Source: Afipia sp. (GTDB lineage Bacteria > Pseudomonadota > Alphaproteobacteria > Rhizobiales > Xanthobacteraceae). Taken from it: a stretch of DNA of 64,000 nt. A model generated the notes under the pieces. It did not search any database and was not told where the DNA came from. It saw nothing but the letters and a program-made list of their open reading frames with translations. Below, one piece after another: positions 55,999 to 62,891 of this stretch (its first letter is position 1; each line of letters starts with the position of its first letter). The translations under genes were made by a program, and so were the position numbers. The DNA lies in the NCBI GenBank assembly GCA_024508675.1, contig JANINQ010000008.1, positions 62,001-126,000 on the forward strand, given 5' to 3'.

Positions 55999-56110
55999 GA
56001 CAAATCGCCCGAAAATCGGCCAAAGACGCGCCGCCACGGTGTTGTCGCCGCCGCGCCCTTCGGATAGTTTCCGCGCCCATTGACCCCAGAGCGACATTGA
56101 TCAATCCCGC

Positions 56111-56734
56111 ATGTTAGGCCGTACCAAATTCGTGCTTGCTTCCGGCTCGCCCCGCCGTCTCAGCCTGCTCAATCAGGCCGGTATCGAGCCTGATGCGCTG
56201 CGCCCCGCGGATGTCGATGAGACGCCGAAACGTGGCGAGCTGCCGCGCGCCTGCGCCAATCGCCTCGCGCGCGCCAAGGCGGAGGCTGCGCTCAAGTCGG
56301 TTCAGCTCGATGACGAATTGCGCGGGTCGTACATTCTTGCGGCTGACACCGTGGTTGCGGTGGGCCGCCGCATTCTGCCGAAAGCGGAACTGGTGGATGA
56401 GGCCTCGCAGTGCCTGCGCCTGCTCTCGGGTCGCAATCATCGCGTCTACACCGCGATCTGCCTCGTCACGCCGAAGGAGAGCTTCCGCCAGCGCCTTGTG
56501 GAGACGCGTGTGCGCTTCAAGCGCCTGAGCGAAGACGACATCCAAGCCTATATCGGCTCCGGCGAATGGCGCGGCAAGGCGGGCGGCTATGCCGTGCAGG
56601 GGATCGCCGGTTCGTTCGTGGTGAAGCTGGTCGGCTCCTACACCAATGTGGTCGGATTGCCGCTCTATGAGACCACCACACTGCTCGGTGGCGAGGGCTT
56701 TCCAATTCGCTTCGGCTGGCTGAATGCCGGCTGA
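56111..56734 (+). CDS. maf: Maf nucleotide pyrophosphatase
   Basis: A 207-residue house-cleaning enzyme that hydrolyses modified nucleoside triphosphates (such as m5UTP or pseudo-UTP). Family motifs are [11 protein letters not shown] at the start, the [11 protein letters not shown] segment with catalytic Asp, and [19 protein letters not shown] at 56111, preceded by a short palindrome (TTGATCAA). Its end overlaps yacG by 11 bases, so the two are probably coupled. Confidence 0.95.
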   Translation: MLGRTKFVLASGSPRRLSLLNQAGIEPDALRPADVDETPKRGELPRACANRLARAKAEAALKSVQLDDELRGSYILAADTVVAVGRRILPKAELVDEASQCLRLLSGRNHRVYTAICLVTPKESFRQRLVETRVRFKRLSEDDIQAYIGSGEWRGKAGGYAVQGIAGSFVVKLVGSYTNVVGLPLYETTTLLGGEGFPIRFGWLNAG

Positions 56735-56918
56735 CGGCGCAAAATCTGCAAGGCCCGCGAAGCCGTGCCCGATCTGCGGCAAGCCGCCGGTCGAAGCCTC
56801 CCGGCCGTTCTGTTCGGAGCGCTGCCGCGACGTCGACCTCAACCGCTGGCTGTCAGGCTCCTATGCCATCCCGGCGCGGGAAACCGACGACGAGGACGAC
56901 ATGGACGAGCCGAAATAG
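56724..56918 (+). CDS. yacG: YacG zinc-binding gyrase inhibitor
   Basis: A 64-residue protein with a single zinc knuckle: Cys15, Cys18, Cys30 and Cys34 in CPICGK...FCSERC. The acidic C-terminal tail (DDEDDMDE) is typical. E. coli YacG inhibits DNA gyrase. It overlaps maf by 11 bases. Confidence 0.94.
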   Translation: MPADGAKSARPAKPCPICGKPPVEASRPFCSERCRDVDLNRWLSGSYAIPARETDDEDDMDEPK

Positions 56919-57020
56919 GCCGCGCGGCCATTTTCCGGTGCTTCGGAAGCCCTTGAATCCGATGAAATTTTACCACCCGGCGAGCGCGGCCCCAGGGCAT
57001 GGGGAAATTGCGCCGGTGGC

Positions 57021-57049
57021 TGGACAGGGCGGCTCTGGCTCTCTATAAA
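57021..57049 (+). promoter_or_regulatory. Promoter for tRNA-Phe
   Basis: TGGACA (57021-57026), 17 bases, TATAAA (57044-57049). Start of transcription near 57056, 38 bases before the tRNA. Confidence 0.65.
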
Positions 57050-57093
57050 CCGGCGCTCTCCCTTTAGGCTGTCTTGGCAGCGTTCGGGGCAGC

Positions 57094-57169
57094 GCCCAGG
57101 TAGCTCAGTTGGTAGAGCATGCGACTGAAAATCGCAGTGTCGGTGGTTCGATCCCGCCCCTGGGCACCA
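57094..57169 (+). tRNA. tRNA-Phe (anticodon GAA)
   Basis: Acceptor GCCCAGG pairs with CCTGGGC; the anticodon arm is GCGAC-TGAAAAT-CGC with anticodon GAA; TPsiC arm has GTTCGATCC; 3' CCA encoded at 57167-57169. It follows the murA-yacG cluster as often in alphaproteobacteria. Confidence 0.96.
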
Positions 57170-57268
57170 TTTTCCAACTTCCAGATCTGCCGATGATGAC
57201 GCTTCGTCTCGTAATACGGGGCGTGCGGGATGCTGCGCATTCCTCGCTCGCCCCGTCGTGCCGTTGAG

Positions 57269-57814
57269 TTAACGCCGGCCGGACGAACTGCGGCCAGAAC
57301 TGCTCACGGTCGGCCCGCGCGGCGGATTGCCGGTGGACGAGACGGTGGGGCCGCGGGGTGGCGTTGCCGATCCATTCGATGACACCGTGGGACCTCGCGG
57401 CGGCTGCCCCGTGCTGCCGGGCATATACGGATTCTGATAACCGGGATCGCGAGGGCCGGGTGGGCGTCCCGTGGCGGGATCATTGCGGTGGTCCTGATAG
57501 TGTCCGGCGCGGTGATCCTGATAATGCGGCGCGCCTCTTGGTGTGAAGGTATGGCCACAGAACGGAAGGATACATCGGATTCGCGTGCCGGAACTGGCCG
57601 CACCCCCGTAGTTGCGTCCTCCCTGTCGATGATCCTGATAACGGTCTCCGCGATGATCCTGATAATGACTGTTGCCGCGCGGGTGCTGATAGCCTCCGAC
57701 TCTGGGCGGCCTGCCTTCATTGCCTGCTTCTGCGATTTCGGGAAGCGGAAAGCTTGCGGCGAGGGTGGTGACGATGACCGCTATGTTGCGGCGGACACGT
57801 GTGATGGTCAGCAT
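57269..57814 (-). CDS. Secreted Pro/Gly-rich repeat protein, new type
   Basis: A 181-residue protein that I cannot assign to a family. Residues 1-31 form a signal peptide (VIVTTLAASFPLPEIAEAG). YQDHR occurs four times (51-55, 59-63, 98-102, 106-110), and PPRGPTVSS three times (138-146, 152-160, 164-172), separated by a short two-Cys segment (Cys81, Cys86 in RCILPFCGH). The rest is Gly, Ser, Pro and Arg, so it is probably extended and extracellular or periplasmic. GGAGG precedes the ATG at 57814. An 18-bp palindrome lies 58 bases upstream. Low complexity, but the ribosome site, signal peptide and repeats support a real gene. Confidence 0.72.
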   Translation of the reverse strand: MLTITRVRRNIAVIVTTLAASFPLPEIAEAGNEGRPPRVGGYQHPRGNSHYQDHRGDRYQDHRQGGRNYGGAASSGTRIRCILPFCGHTFTPRGAPHYQDHRAGHYQDHRNDPATGRPPGPRDPGYQNPYMPGSTGQPPRGPTVSSNGSATPPRGPTVSSTGNPPRGPTVSSSGRSSSGRR

Positions 57815-57872
57815 GATTTCCTCCATTCAACGTCCCCACATGTCAGCGTAGGTGGACTGATGCGCATCTGTC

Positions 57873-57890
57873 GTCCGCCACACGGGGGAT
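57873..57890. promoter_or_regulatory. Palindromic site 1 of the LuxR-linked set
   Basis: GTCCGCCACACGGGGGAT. It ends 58 bases before the repeat-protein start (minus). It matches site 2 at 15 of 18 positions and site 3 at 14 of 18. Confidence 0.6.
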
Positions 57891-57966
57891 GTGTGCTGCG
57901 TCACACAGCAGCGGGCCGCAGGCCGGTGTGATCCGAAGGTCACAACATCGCAGGATGTATTCTGCT

Positions 57967-57984
57967 GTCCGCCGCGCGGGGGAC
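57967..57984. promoter_or_regulatory. Palindromic site 2 of the LuxR-linked set
   Basis: GTCCGCCGCGCGGGGGAC. It is nearly self-complementary and ends 60 bases before the outer-membrane protein start. It lies 94 bases (about nine helix turns) from site 1. Confidence 0.65.
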
Positions 57985-58044
57985 GCCCGATTCTCGGGGG
58001 GCTGGCTAACTCTGTCGCGAGATTCATCTGACGGAGTGGAATTC

Positions 58045-59112
58045 ATGAGACGCGGAGCCATTGTCATCACGTCGGTCGCAATGGCGATAGCAGTGGAGCC
58101 TGCCGGTGCGCAGGCCACGCGCCAGGCCGCTGCTCCGGATTCCGGTCGCGCTTATGTGTGGATGGACGGCTCGTATCAATCGATCGGTTTGCCGTCTGTC
58201 GCGAATTTCGGGGTGCAGGGTCTTTTGCCGCCGGCTCTTGTCGTTCCGGGCGGAAGCGAAAAGCATGATCCGCGCTTAAGTGGATACGGTGTCGGTGGCG
58301 GGATCGGATACACTTTCGCTCATGGGGTCTTTTCTCCATTGTGGGGGTCTGACGTTCGTGTCGAACTGGGTGGCTCGTATGTTCGTGCAGATGGGAAGAG
58401 CCTTTCTCAGAGTGCGCCTGTGACCAATGTGAATCTGACGGCGCTCTCCATAGCGGGTGAGGTTGTCGGGGTTGCCGGATGCGGCGGGACGATCTGCTTT
58501 AGCCAATCGGTGCTCTCGTCCGACTATGCGGCATGGAATATTCATCTGAAGGGAAAAAGCGATTTTAGATCCGGTCAGTGGATCGTGACGCCGTCTGTTG
58601 CCCTGATCGCAGGCCAGGGCGAGACCAGTCAGCATCTGGTGCAGCAGACTTTCGCAAACGGCGCTCCTTATCCCCTGCTTGGATATGGCATGAACGCTGC
58701 GCTCAACTGGACGGATGTCGGAGCGAAAATCGGTCTTGATACAAGATACGATTTTCTGAATGGCTTCAGCGCAGGTCTGATCGGGTCGATTGGTGTGGCG
58801 CATCGTTCTGCTGCGATGTCGGCTGACACGTCGATCTTTTTCAGTTCGCTGGTGCCGAAGCTGTCCGCTATCCAGGATAGCCAGAACAGCGCGCCTGTTC
58901 TGGCGAATCTGGAAGCCAGGCTGACTGCGCGTTTGATGCCGAACATGACAGCGAAAGGGTTTGCCGGCGTCAACTATGACAGCAGCACTCCCGGAATCGT
59001 GGCGCCTCAGGGCTCGCTGCTCTCTCCGACAGGTACTCCGGCACGCATCAAGTTTGATTCCACTACATCGTATTACGCCGGCGCCGGGCTGAATATCAGC
59101 TTCGGACAGTAA
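58045..59112 (+). CDS. Outer-membrane beta-barrel-like protein
   Basis: A 355-residue exported protein. The signal peptide ends PAGAQA (about residue 24). The rest alternates Gly/aromatic beta strands, such as GGGIGYTFAHGVFS, DVRVELGGSYVRAD, GLIGSIGVAHRS and a last strand YYAGAGLNISFGQ, the near-terminal Phe pattern of an outer-membrane barrel. Two Cys (AGCGGTICFSQ) probably form a loop disulfide. No specific family is recognised. The sequence looks less GC-rich than its neighbours. It is divergent from the repeat protein, and a palindromic site precedes it. Confidence 0.78.
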   Translation: MRRGAIVITSVAMAIAVEPAGAQATRQAAAPDSGRAYVWMDGSYQSIGLPSVANFGVQGLLPPALVVPGGSEKHDPRLSGYGVGGGIGYTFAHGVFSPLWGSDVRVELGGSYVRADGKSLSQSAPVTNVNLTALSIAGEVVGVAGCGGTICFSQSVLSSDYAAWNIHLKGKSDFRSGQWIVTPSVALIAGQGETSQHLVQQTFANGAPYPLLGYGMNAALNWTDVGAKIGLDTRYDFLNGFSAGLIGSIGVAHRSAAMSADTSIFFSSLVPKLSAIQDSQNSAPVLANLEARLTARLMPNMTAKGFAGVNYDSSTPGIVAPQGSLLSPTGTPARIKFDSTTSYYAGAGLNISFGQ

Positions 59113-59155
59113 CGTCCCGAGCGAGAACTAACCAGGAAACCGGATGAGACGTGCT

Positions 59156-60331
59156 TCAGGAACTGGCGCGGATCACTGCCGGTGAGGTCAGGCTTGCCAC
59201 CAGCTTTGCCAGCTCGGGCTGTTCGGATGTTCGCGTTTTCTCGAATACACGGGCGAGATGAGTCTTCACGGTCGAGTCGGCGATGCCGAGCGCCGTCGCT
59301 GCCGTTGCGCGGTTTTTCCCCGATGCGATTTCGATCATGACACGGGCTTCCGTCGGAGTCAGATCGTAAAGTGCAGCCAATGCTTCGAATGGAGGCGAAG
59401 CGCTATCCGCCGACGGCGTGATGAAGACAGCGGCAGCAGCACCGAGCGAGAGGCCCGGACGCCGCATTCCGGATTTCAGCGGCAAGACATGAGCGATTGA
59501 GTGCAGCACGGTCTGCGGGTCGCGGCTTCTGACCGGAACGCCGATCCCGCCATAGCCAAGCTCGCTTTCATCCAGCGCCGCGCGCGTGATCGCGTCCCGA
59601 ATGGCCGTAGTTGCGCTCATCTCGCGTGCCGCCAGCACGCCGCGTTGCGACTGGATCGGGTCGCCGGCGCTGAACATGGTCCGGGCGGACTGGTTCGAAT
59701 AGAGGATGCGGCTGTTCGCATCGACCAGCACAACGGCGGCCGAGAGTGCTTCGAGCGTAGCCTCGAAGGCCGCCGTGGCGAGCGAGCGCATGTCCAGCAG
59801 ATCGCCGATGGTCGCGGCGCGCCGCATATGGGGATTTAGCAGCGCGGCAATCGCAAGCTCGTTCGGGCCGACAAGGTCGCGCGTTGGCGGCGTATGCAGC
59901 TCGAATGTTCCACTTCGTGTCGAACTGCGGAGAAGGACACCGGCGGCGACGTCGCGATAGCCTGCAGGCTCCGCCCATTCGGTAAAGAAAGGGAGTTGAC
60001 GGATCTCGTCTTCCTCTGCACCCAGACGCTTCAGCAACGTTGCCGTATTGGCGACGTCGCCCACCTGGAACGTCGGATAAATCTCCCAGAACGGGTCCAG
60101 CTTGACGTATTTCGTTTGCAGCAGTTCGATCCAGTAGGGATCGCCGCCCCAGCGCGCGGTGAAGTTCTTCTTCTGGTCTTCCAGATCGTAGAGATTGATG
60201 GCGCCGAGCGTGGCTCCGATTAGACCACAACAGGCCTCGAGCGCGTCGGGCCACAGGGCCGGATCGATCGCACTGTCGTAAATCTTGCCAATAGCTGCGG
60301 ACAATTGATCTGAAGATACATCCGTCTGCAT
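59156..60331 (-). CDS. LuxR-type regulator, probable controller of the palindrome set
   Basis: A 391-residue cytoplasmic regulator. The C-terminal 324-370 is a LuxR-type helix-turn-helix (LTPTEARVMIEIASGKNRATA, STVKTHLARVFEKTRT). The middle (about 190-290) is PAS-like (EALSAAVVLVDANSRILYSNQSA). There is no receiver domain, so it is not a classical two-component protein. The N-terminal part is unassigned and has two Cys (EACCGLIG). The start is the ATG at 60331; the palindrome 64 bases upstream suggests autoregulation. It is convergent with the outer-membrane protein gene. Confidence 0.85.
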   Translation of the reverse strand: MQTDVSSDQLSAAIGKIYDSAIDPALWPDALEACCGLIGATLGAINLYDLEDQKKNFTARWGGDPYWIELLQTKYVKLDPFWEIYPTFQVGDVANTATLLKRLGAEEDEIRQLPFFTEWAEPAGYRDVAAGVLLRSSTRSGTFELHTPPTRDLVGPNELAIAALLNPHMRRAATIGDLLDMRSLATAAFEATLEALSAAVVLVDANSRILYSNQSARTMFSAGDPIQSQRGVLAAREMSATTAIRDAITRAALDESELGYGGIGVPVRSRDPQTVLHSIAHVLPLKSGMRRPGLSLGAAAAVFITPSADSASPPFEALAALYDLTPTEARVMIEIASGKNRATAATALGIADSTVKTHLARVFEKTRTSEQPELAKLVASLTSPAVIRASS

Positions 60332-60684
60332 CGGTCGGTCTCTCACCTGAGGATCGAGGTTTCCAAGGAACAGACAAAAAATCCAGAATAATCGCATCCC
60401 CCGCGCGGGGGATGGAGGCGGGCGGGGCTTGGACAGGCCAAGACGTGGAGCATGCCCGTCGGGCCGATCCGGATACCATCCGATGAGGCGCTGCAAGCGT
60501 TGAGGGTGACCCGAGCCTCAGGGCCGAAAGTGAGGGCATGACTGAATTCCGTCGTACCAAACGTCCTGATCGGGCTTTCCGAGTGAATTTACTTTCAGTC
60601 GAGACGTATTTTTCTCATGCGCCTCGTTCCTTGTGATGGGTTAGAGACGCTCCGGCTGATCTCTCAACTGCCAAGGAGTTTTTG
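60332..60684. other. 353-base divergent region before the LuxR and NTF2-like genes
   Basis: It contains palindrome site 3 and the promoters of both genes. No open frame of note. A CTTGG/CCAAG repeat is also present but short. Confidence 0.5.
60396..60413. promoter_or_regulatory. Palindromic site 3 of the LuxR-linked set
   Basis: ATCCCCCGCGCGGGGGAT is a perfect 18-bp palindrome. It ends 64 bases before the LuxR start. A TATTCT -10-like element lies within the next 11 bases on the minus strand, so the site would overlap the -35. Confidence 0.65.
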
Positions 60685-61101
60685 ATGGCTGCGCCTCTCA
60701 ACGAATCCGGATCACTCGACCGTGCTTGTGCTGTTGGCTTGCTCGAAGCGGTGCAGAAATATTTCGACCTGATGTACGATTGCGATACGTCGCGCTTCGA
60801 ACAGGTTTTCGCGCCGACCGTGCAGTTGCATGGATTCCGCGAAGGCAAGATGGTCGCGTGGCTCGCGCCGGTCTACCGGGACATTCTCGACAAGCGCCAG
60901 TCGCCGAAATCGGTAAACGCGGCGCGCGCAGATGAGATTCTTCTGGTCGATTTTTCGTCCACGACGCAGGCTTTCACGAAAGTGCGGGTAAGGGTCAACA
61001 CGATGCTGTTCGTGGATTACCTGACCTGGCATCGAATCGATGGCACCTGGCTGATCACCTCGAAGGGCTTCCATGTGGAGGCCAGTACCGGGGAAATCTG
61101 A
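60685..61101 (+). CDS. NTF2-like protein (lumazine-binding-like)
   Basis: A 138-residue protein of the NTF2-like superfamily. LLEAVQKYFDLMYDCDTSRFEQVFAP and QLHGFREGKMVAWLAPVYRDIL begin it, and VRVNTMLFVDYLTWHRIDGTWLITSKGFHVE ends it. Such proteins are often named putative lumazine-binding or SnoaL-like. Function unknown. The ATG at 60685 has AAGGAG eight bases upstream. It is divergent from the LuxR gene but has no copy of the palindrome. Confidence 0.78.
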   Translation: MAAPLNESGSLDRACAVGLLEAVQKYFDLMYDCDTSRFEQVFAPTVQLHGFREGKMVAWLAPVYRDILDKRQSPKSVNAARADEILLVDFSSTTQAFTKVRVRVNTMLFVDYLTWHRIDGTWLITSKGFHVEASTGEI

Positions 61102-61217
61102 TCCCGCAGCGTCGGCAGGTGGCCTTGTTGTCACCGCCGCGCCCTTGCGTGCCGGGTAGCTCCCGCGACCTTATTTTCGTTTGTCTCCATGTCGTTGCGA
61201 GGCCGTTTCGTTCGGCA

Positions 61218-61245
61218 TTGACAATGCGTGTTTTCTACAGATAAC
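61218..61245 (+). promoter_or_regulatory. Promoter of the TetR gene
   Basis: TTGACA (61218-61223), 16 bases, GATAAC (61240-61245). Transcription would start near 61252, so any start codon before this, such as the GTG at 61228, is not translated. Confidence 0.55.
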
Positions 61246-61254
61246 ATTGTTATC
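61240..61254. promoter_or_regulatory. TetR-type operator overlapping the promoter
   Basis: GATAACATTGTTATC is a perfect 7-1-7 palindrome covering the -10 and start point, suited to autorepression. Confidence 0.7.
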
Positions 61255-61275
61255 AAATTGGAACGCGAGATCGAA

Positions 61276-61950
61276 ATGGCCCAGGACTGGTCGCGCAGTG
61301 TCAAGGTGGCGAAGCGGGAGCTTCTGCTGCGGGCTGCGCGTGAGGAATTCGCCGAACTCGGCCTCGAAGGCGCGACCATGCGGGGCATTGCCCTTCGCGC
61401 AGGGTGCTCGACCGGAGCGATCTATCCGTTGTTCGAGAGCAAGGAGGCAATTTACGCGGATATGCTGCAGCATTCGCTGTCCGCGCTCGATGCGCATGTC
61501 GCTGGCTCTGTGCAGTCGGTGCAGGGTGCGCAGGCGCAGGTGGCCGCCGGCTGCGAAGCGTTTCTTGGCTACTACCTGGAAAACCGTTTTGAGGTGAACC
61601 TCGGTCTTTATGCCTTTCGCGGCGTCAAGCGTCAGGGCGTCGGCAAGGCGCTGGATGATGCGCTCAACCGCGCGCTGGCGCGGGTGCTGGAGCGCATCGC
61701 ACAGCCGCTCAGCGAGATGCAGGGGCGCGCCGTGGCTGACGTCAGGCCATGGGTCGCGCTACTGTTCAGCCAGATGATCGGGGCGCTCGTCCTGCAGATG
61801 GCGGGACGGCTGAAGTTTCTCGACACCGATGCGCGGATGCTGCTCGGCCTGATGCTGAGCCAGCTTGGCGTTGCCAGTCCATCGCCGCGAGAGAAGCCGG
61901 GCCGCAACGAAGCACGCAAGACCACATCAAAATCAAAACCTCAAAAGTAA
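61276..61950 (+). CDS. TetR-family regulator of the crotonase gene
   Basis: A 224-residue regulator with a classic N-terminal helix-turn-helix (LLRAAREEFAELGLEGATMRG, AGCSTGAIYPLFESKEAIYAD). The C-terminal domain is Ala/Leu-rich helices, and the tail is Lys/Ser-rich. The ATG at 61276 is used because the longer GTG frame would begin inside the promoter. It is 15 bases before a crotonase gene, probably in one autorepressed operon. An acyl-CoA ligand is inferred. Confidence 0.87.
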   Translation: MAQDWSRSVKVAKRELLLRAAREEFAELGLEGATMRGIALRAGCSTGAIYPLFESKEAIYADMLQHSLSALDAHVAGSVQSVQGAQAQVAAGCEAFLGYYLENRFEVNLGLYAFRGVKRQGVGKALDDALNRALARVLERIAQPLSEMQGRAVADVRPWVALLFSQMIGALVLQMAGRLKFLDTDARMLLGLMLSQLGVASPSPREKPGRNEARKTTSKSKPQK

Positions 61951-61965
61951 AAGGGAGTACGCCGG

Positions 61966-62781
61966 ATGGCTGTCAGGATCGAAAAGCAAGGGAACGTCTG
62001 GACCATCGTTCACAGCCGGTTCGAGGTCGCGCGCAATGCGATGGACCCCGAGAGCGCCGATGCGCTGGTCGCCGCGTTCAAGGAATTCGATCGCGATGAT
62101 TCGGCGAGCGTTGCGGTGCTGTGGGGTGAGGGCGGCGCGTTCTGCGCGGGCTGGGATCTCAAATATGCCAGCACACTCTCCGATCGCGCCGCCTTCCAGC
62201 ATGACGTTGTTGAAGGGCTGGCCTTTCCGACCGGCGCGAATGCAGCTCCGCGTGGCCCGCTCGGCCCGACACGGCTGGAACTGTCGAAACCGGTTATTGG
62301 CGCGGTCGAAGGCCCGGCGGTCGCCGGCGGCATGGAGCTTGCGCTCTGGTGCGATATTCGCGTGATGGCTGAGACGGCTTATTTCGGCGTCTATTGCCGG
62401 CGCTGGGGCATTCCGCTGCTCGATGGCGGCAGCGTGCGCCTGGCGCGGCTGGTCGGTCAGGGCCGCGCGATGGAAATTATTCTCACGGGACGCAAGGTTC
62501 CTGCAGAAGAAGCGCTGCGGATCGGCATGTGCGAGAAGATTGTTGCACCGGGCGGCGCGCGCGCCGCCGCCGAAGCGATGGCGCGCGAGATTGCGCGTTT
62601 CCCGCAGGCCGCGGTTCGTGCCGATCGCCGGTCCGTGATCGAGACATACGGTCTGCCGGTACGCGACGCCATGCGCTGCGAATGGGTCAACGGTGTCGAG
62701 GCGCATTTCAAGGAAGGTGCCGACGGCGCGGGGCGTTTTTCGAGCGGGCTCGGACGTCACGGCGACTTCACAACGATCTGA
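61966..62781 (+). CDS. Crotonase-family protein (enoyl-CoA hydratase-like)
   Basis: A 271-residue protein with the crotonase fold: GAFCAGWDLKYAS holds the first oxyanion region, and GPAVAGGMELALWCDIRVMAETAYFGV the second. The usual hydratase Glu pair is represented by MELALW, but the second position (in YFGVYCRRWGIPLLDGG) is not a Glu, so it may be an isomerase or another crotonase activity. AAGGGAG lies before the ATG. It is probably cotranscribed with the TetR gene. Confidence 0.88.
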   Translation: MAVRIEKQGNVWTIVHSRFEVARNAMDPESADALVAAFKEFDRDDSASVAVLWGEGGAFCAGWDLKYASTLSDRAAFQHDVVEGLAFPTGANAAPRGPLGPTRLELSKPVIGAVEGPAVAGGMELALWCDIRVMAETAYFGVYCRRWGIPLLDGGSVRLARLVGQGRAMEIILTGRKVPAEEALRIGMCEKIVAPGGARAAAEAMAREIARFPQAAVRADRRSVIETYGLPVRDAMRCEWVNGVEAHFKEGADGAGRFSSGLGRHGDFTTI

Positions 62782-62811
62782 GACTTTCCTGCTTGCAACG
62801 GCTGTGATCTG

Positions 62812-62845
62812 CTTTATGCGAACTCCATTGGAGGATCGCATAAAG
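62812..62845 (+). repeat. 34-bp inverted repeat before chrA
   Basis: CTTTATGCGA (62812-62821) pairs with TCGCATAAAG (62836-62845), with an inner CTCC-ATT-GGAG stem. It lies 31 bases after the crotonase stop and 46 bases before chrA. It may be a regulator site or an RNA hairpin. Confidence 0.55.
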
Positions 62846-62891
62846 TGGGTGGCCGGATGACAATCTCGCGGGGCGAGGTGAAGGTGCGCGT

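Noticed and set aside
56097-56106. ATTGATCAAT before maf
   Set aside because: It lacks the four-base spacer of an FNR box and lies too close to the start codon to be a promoter element.
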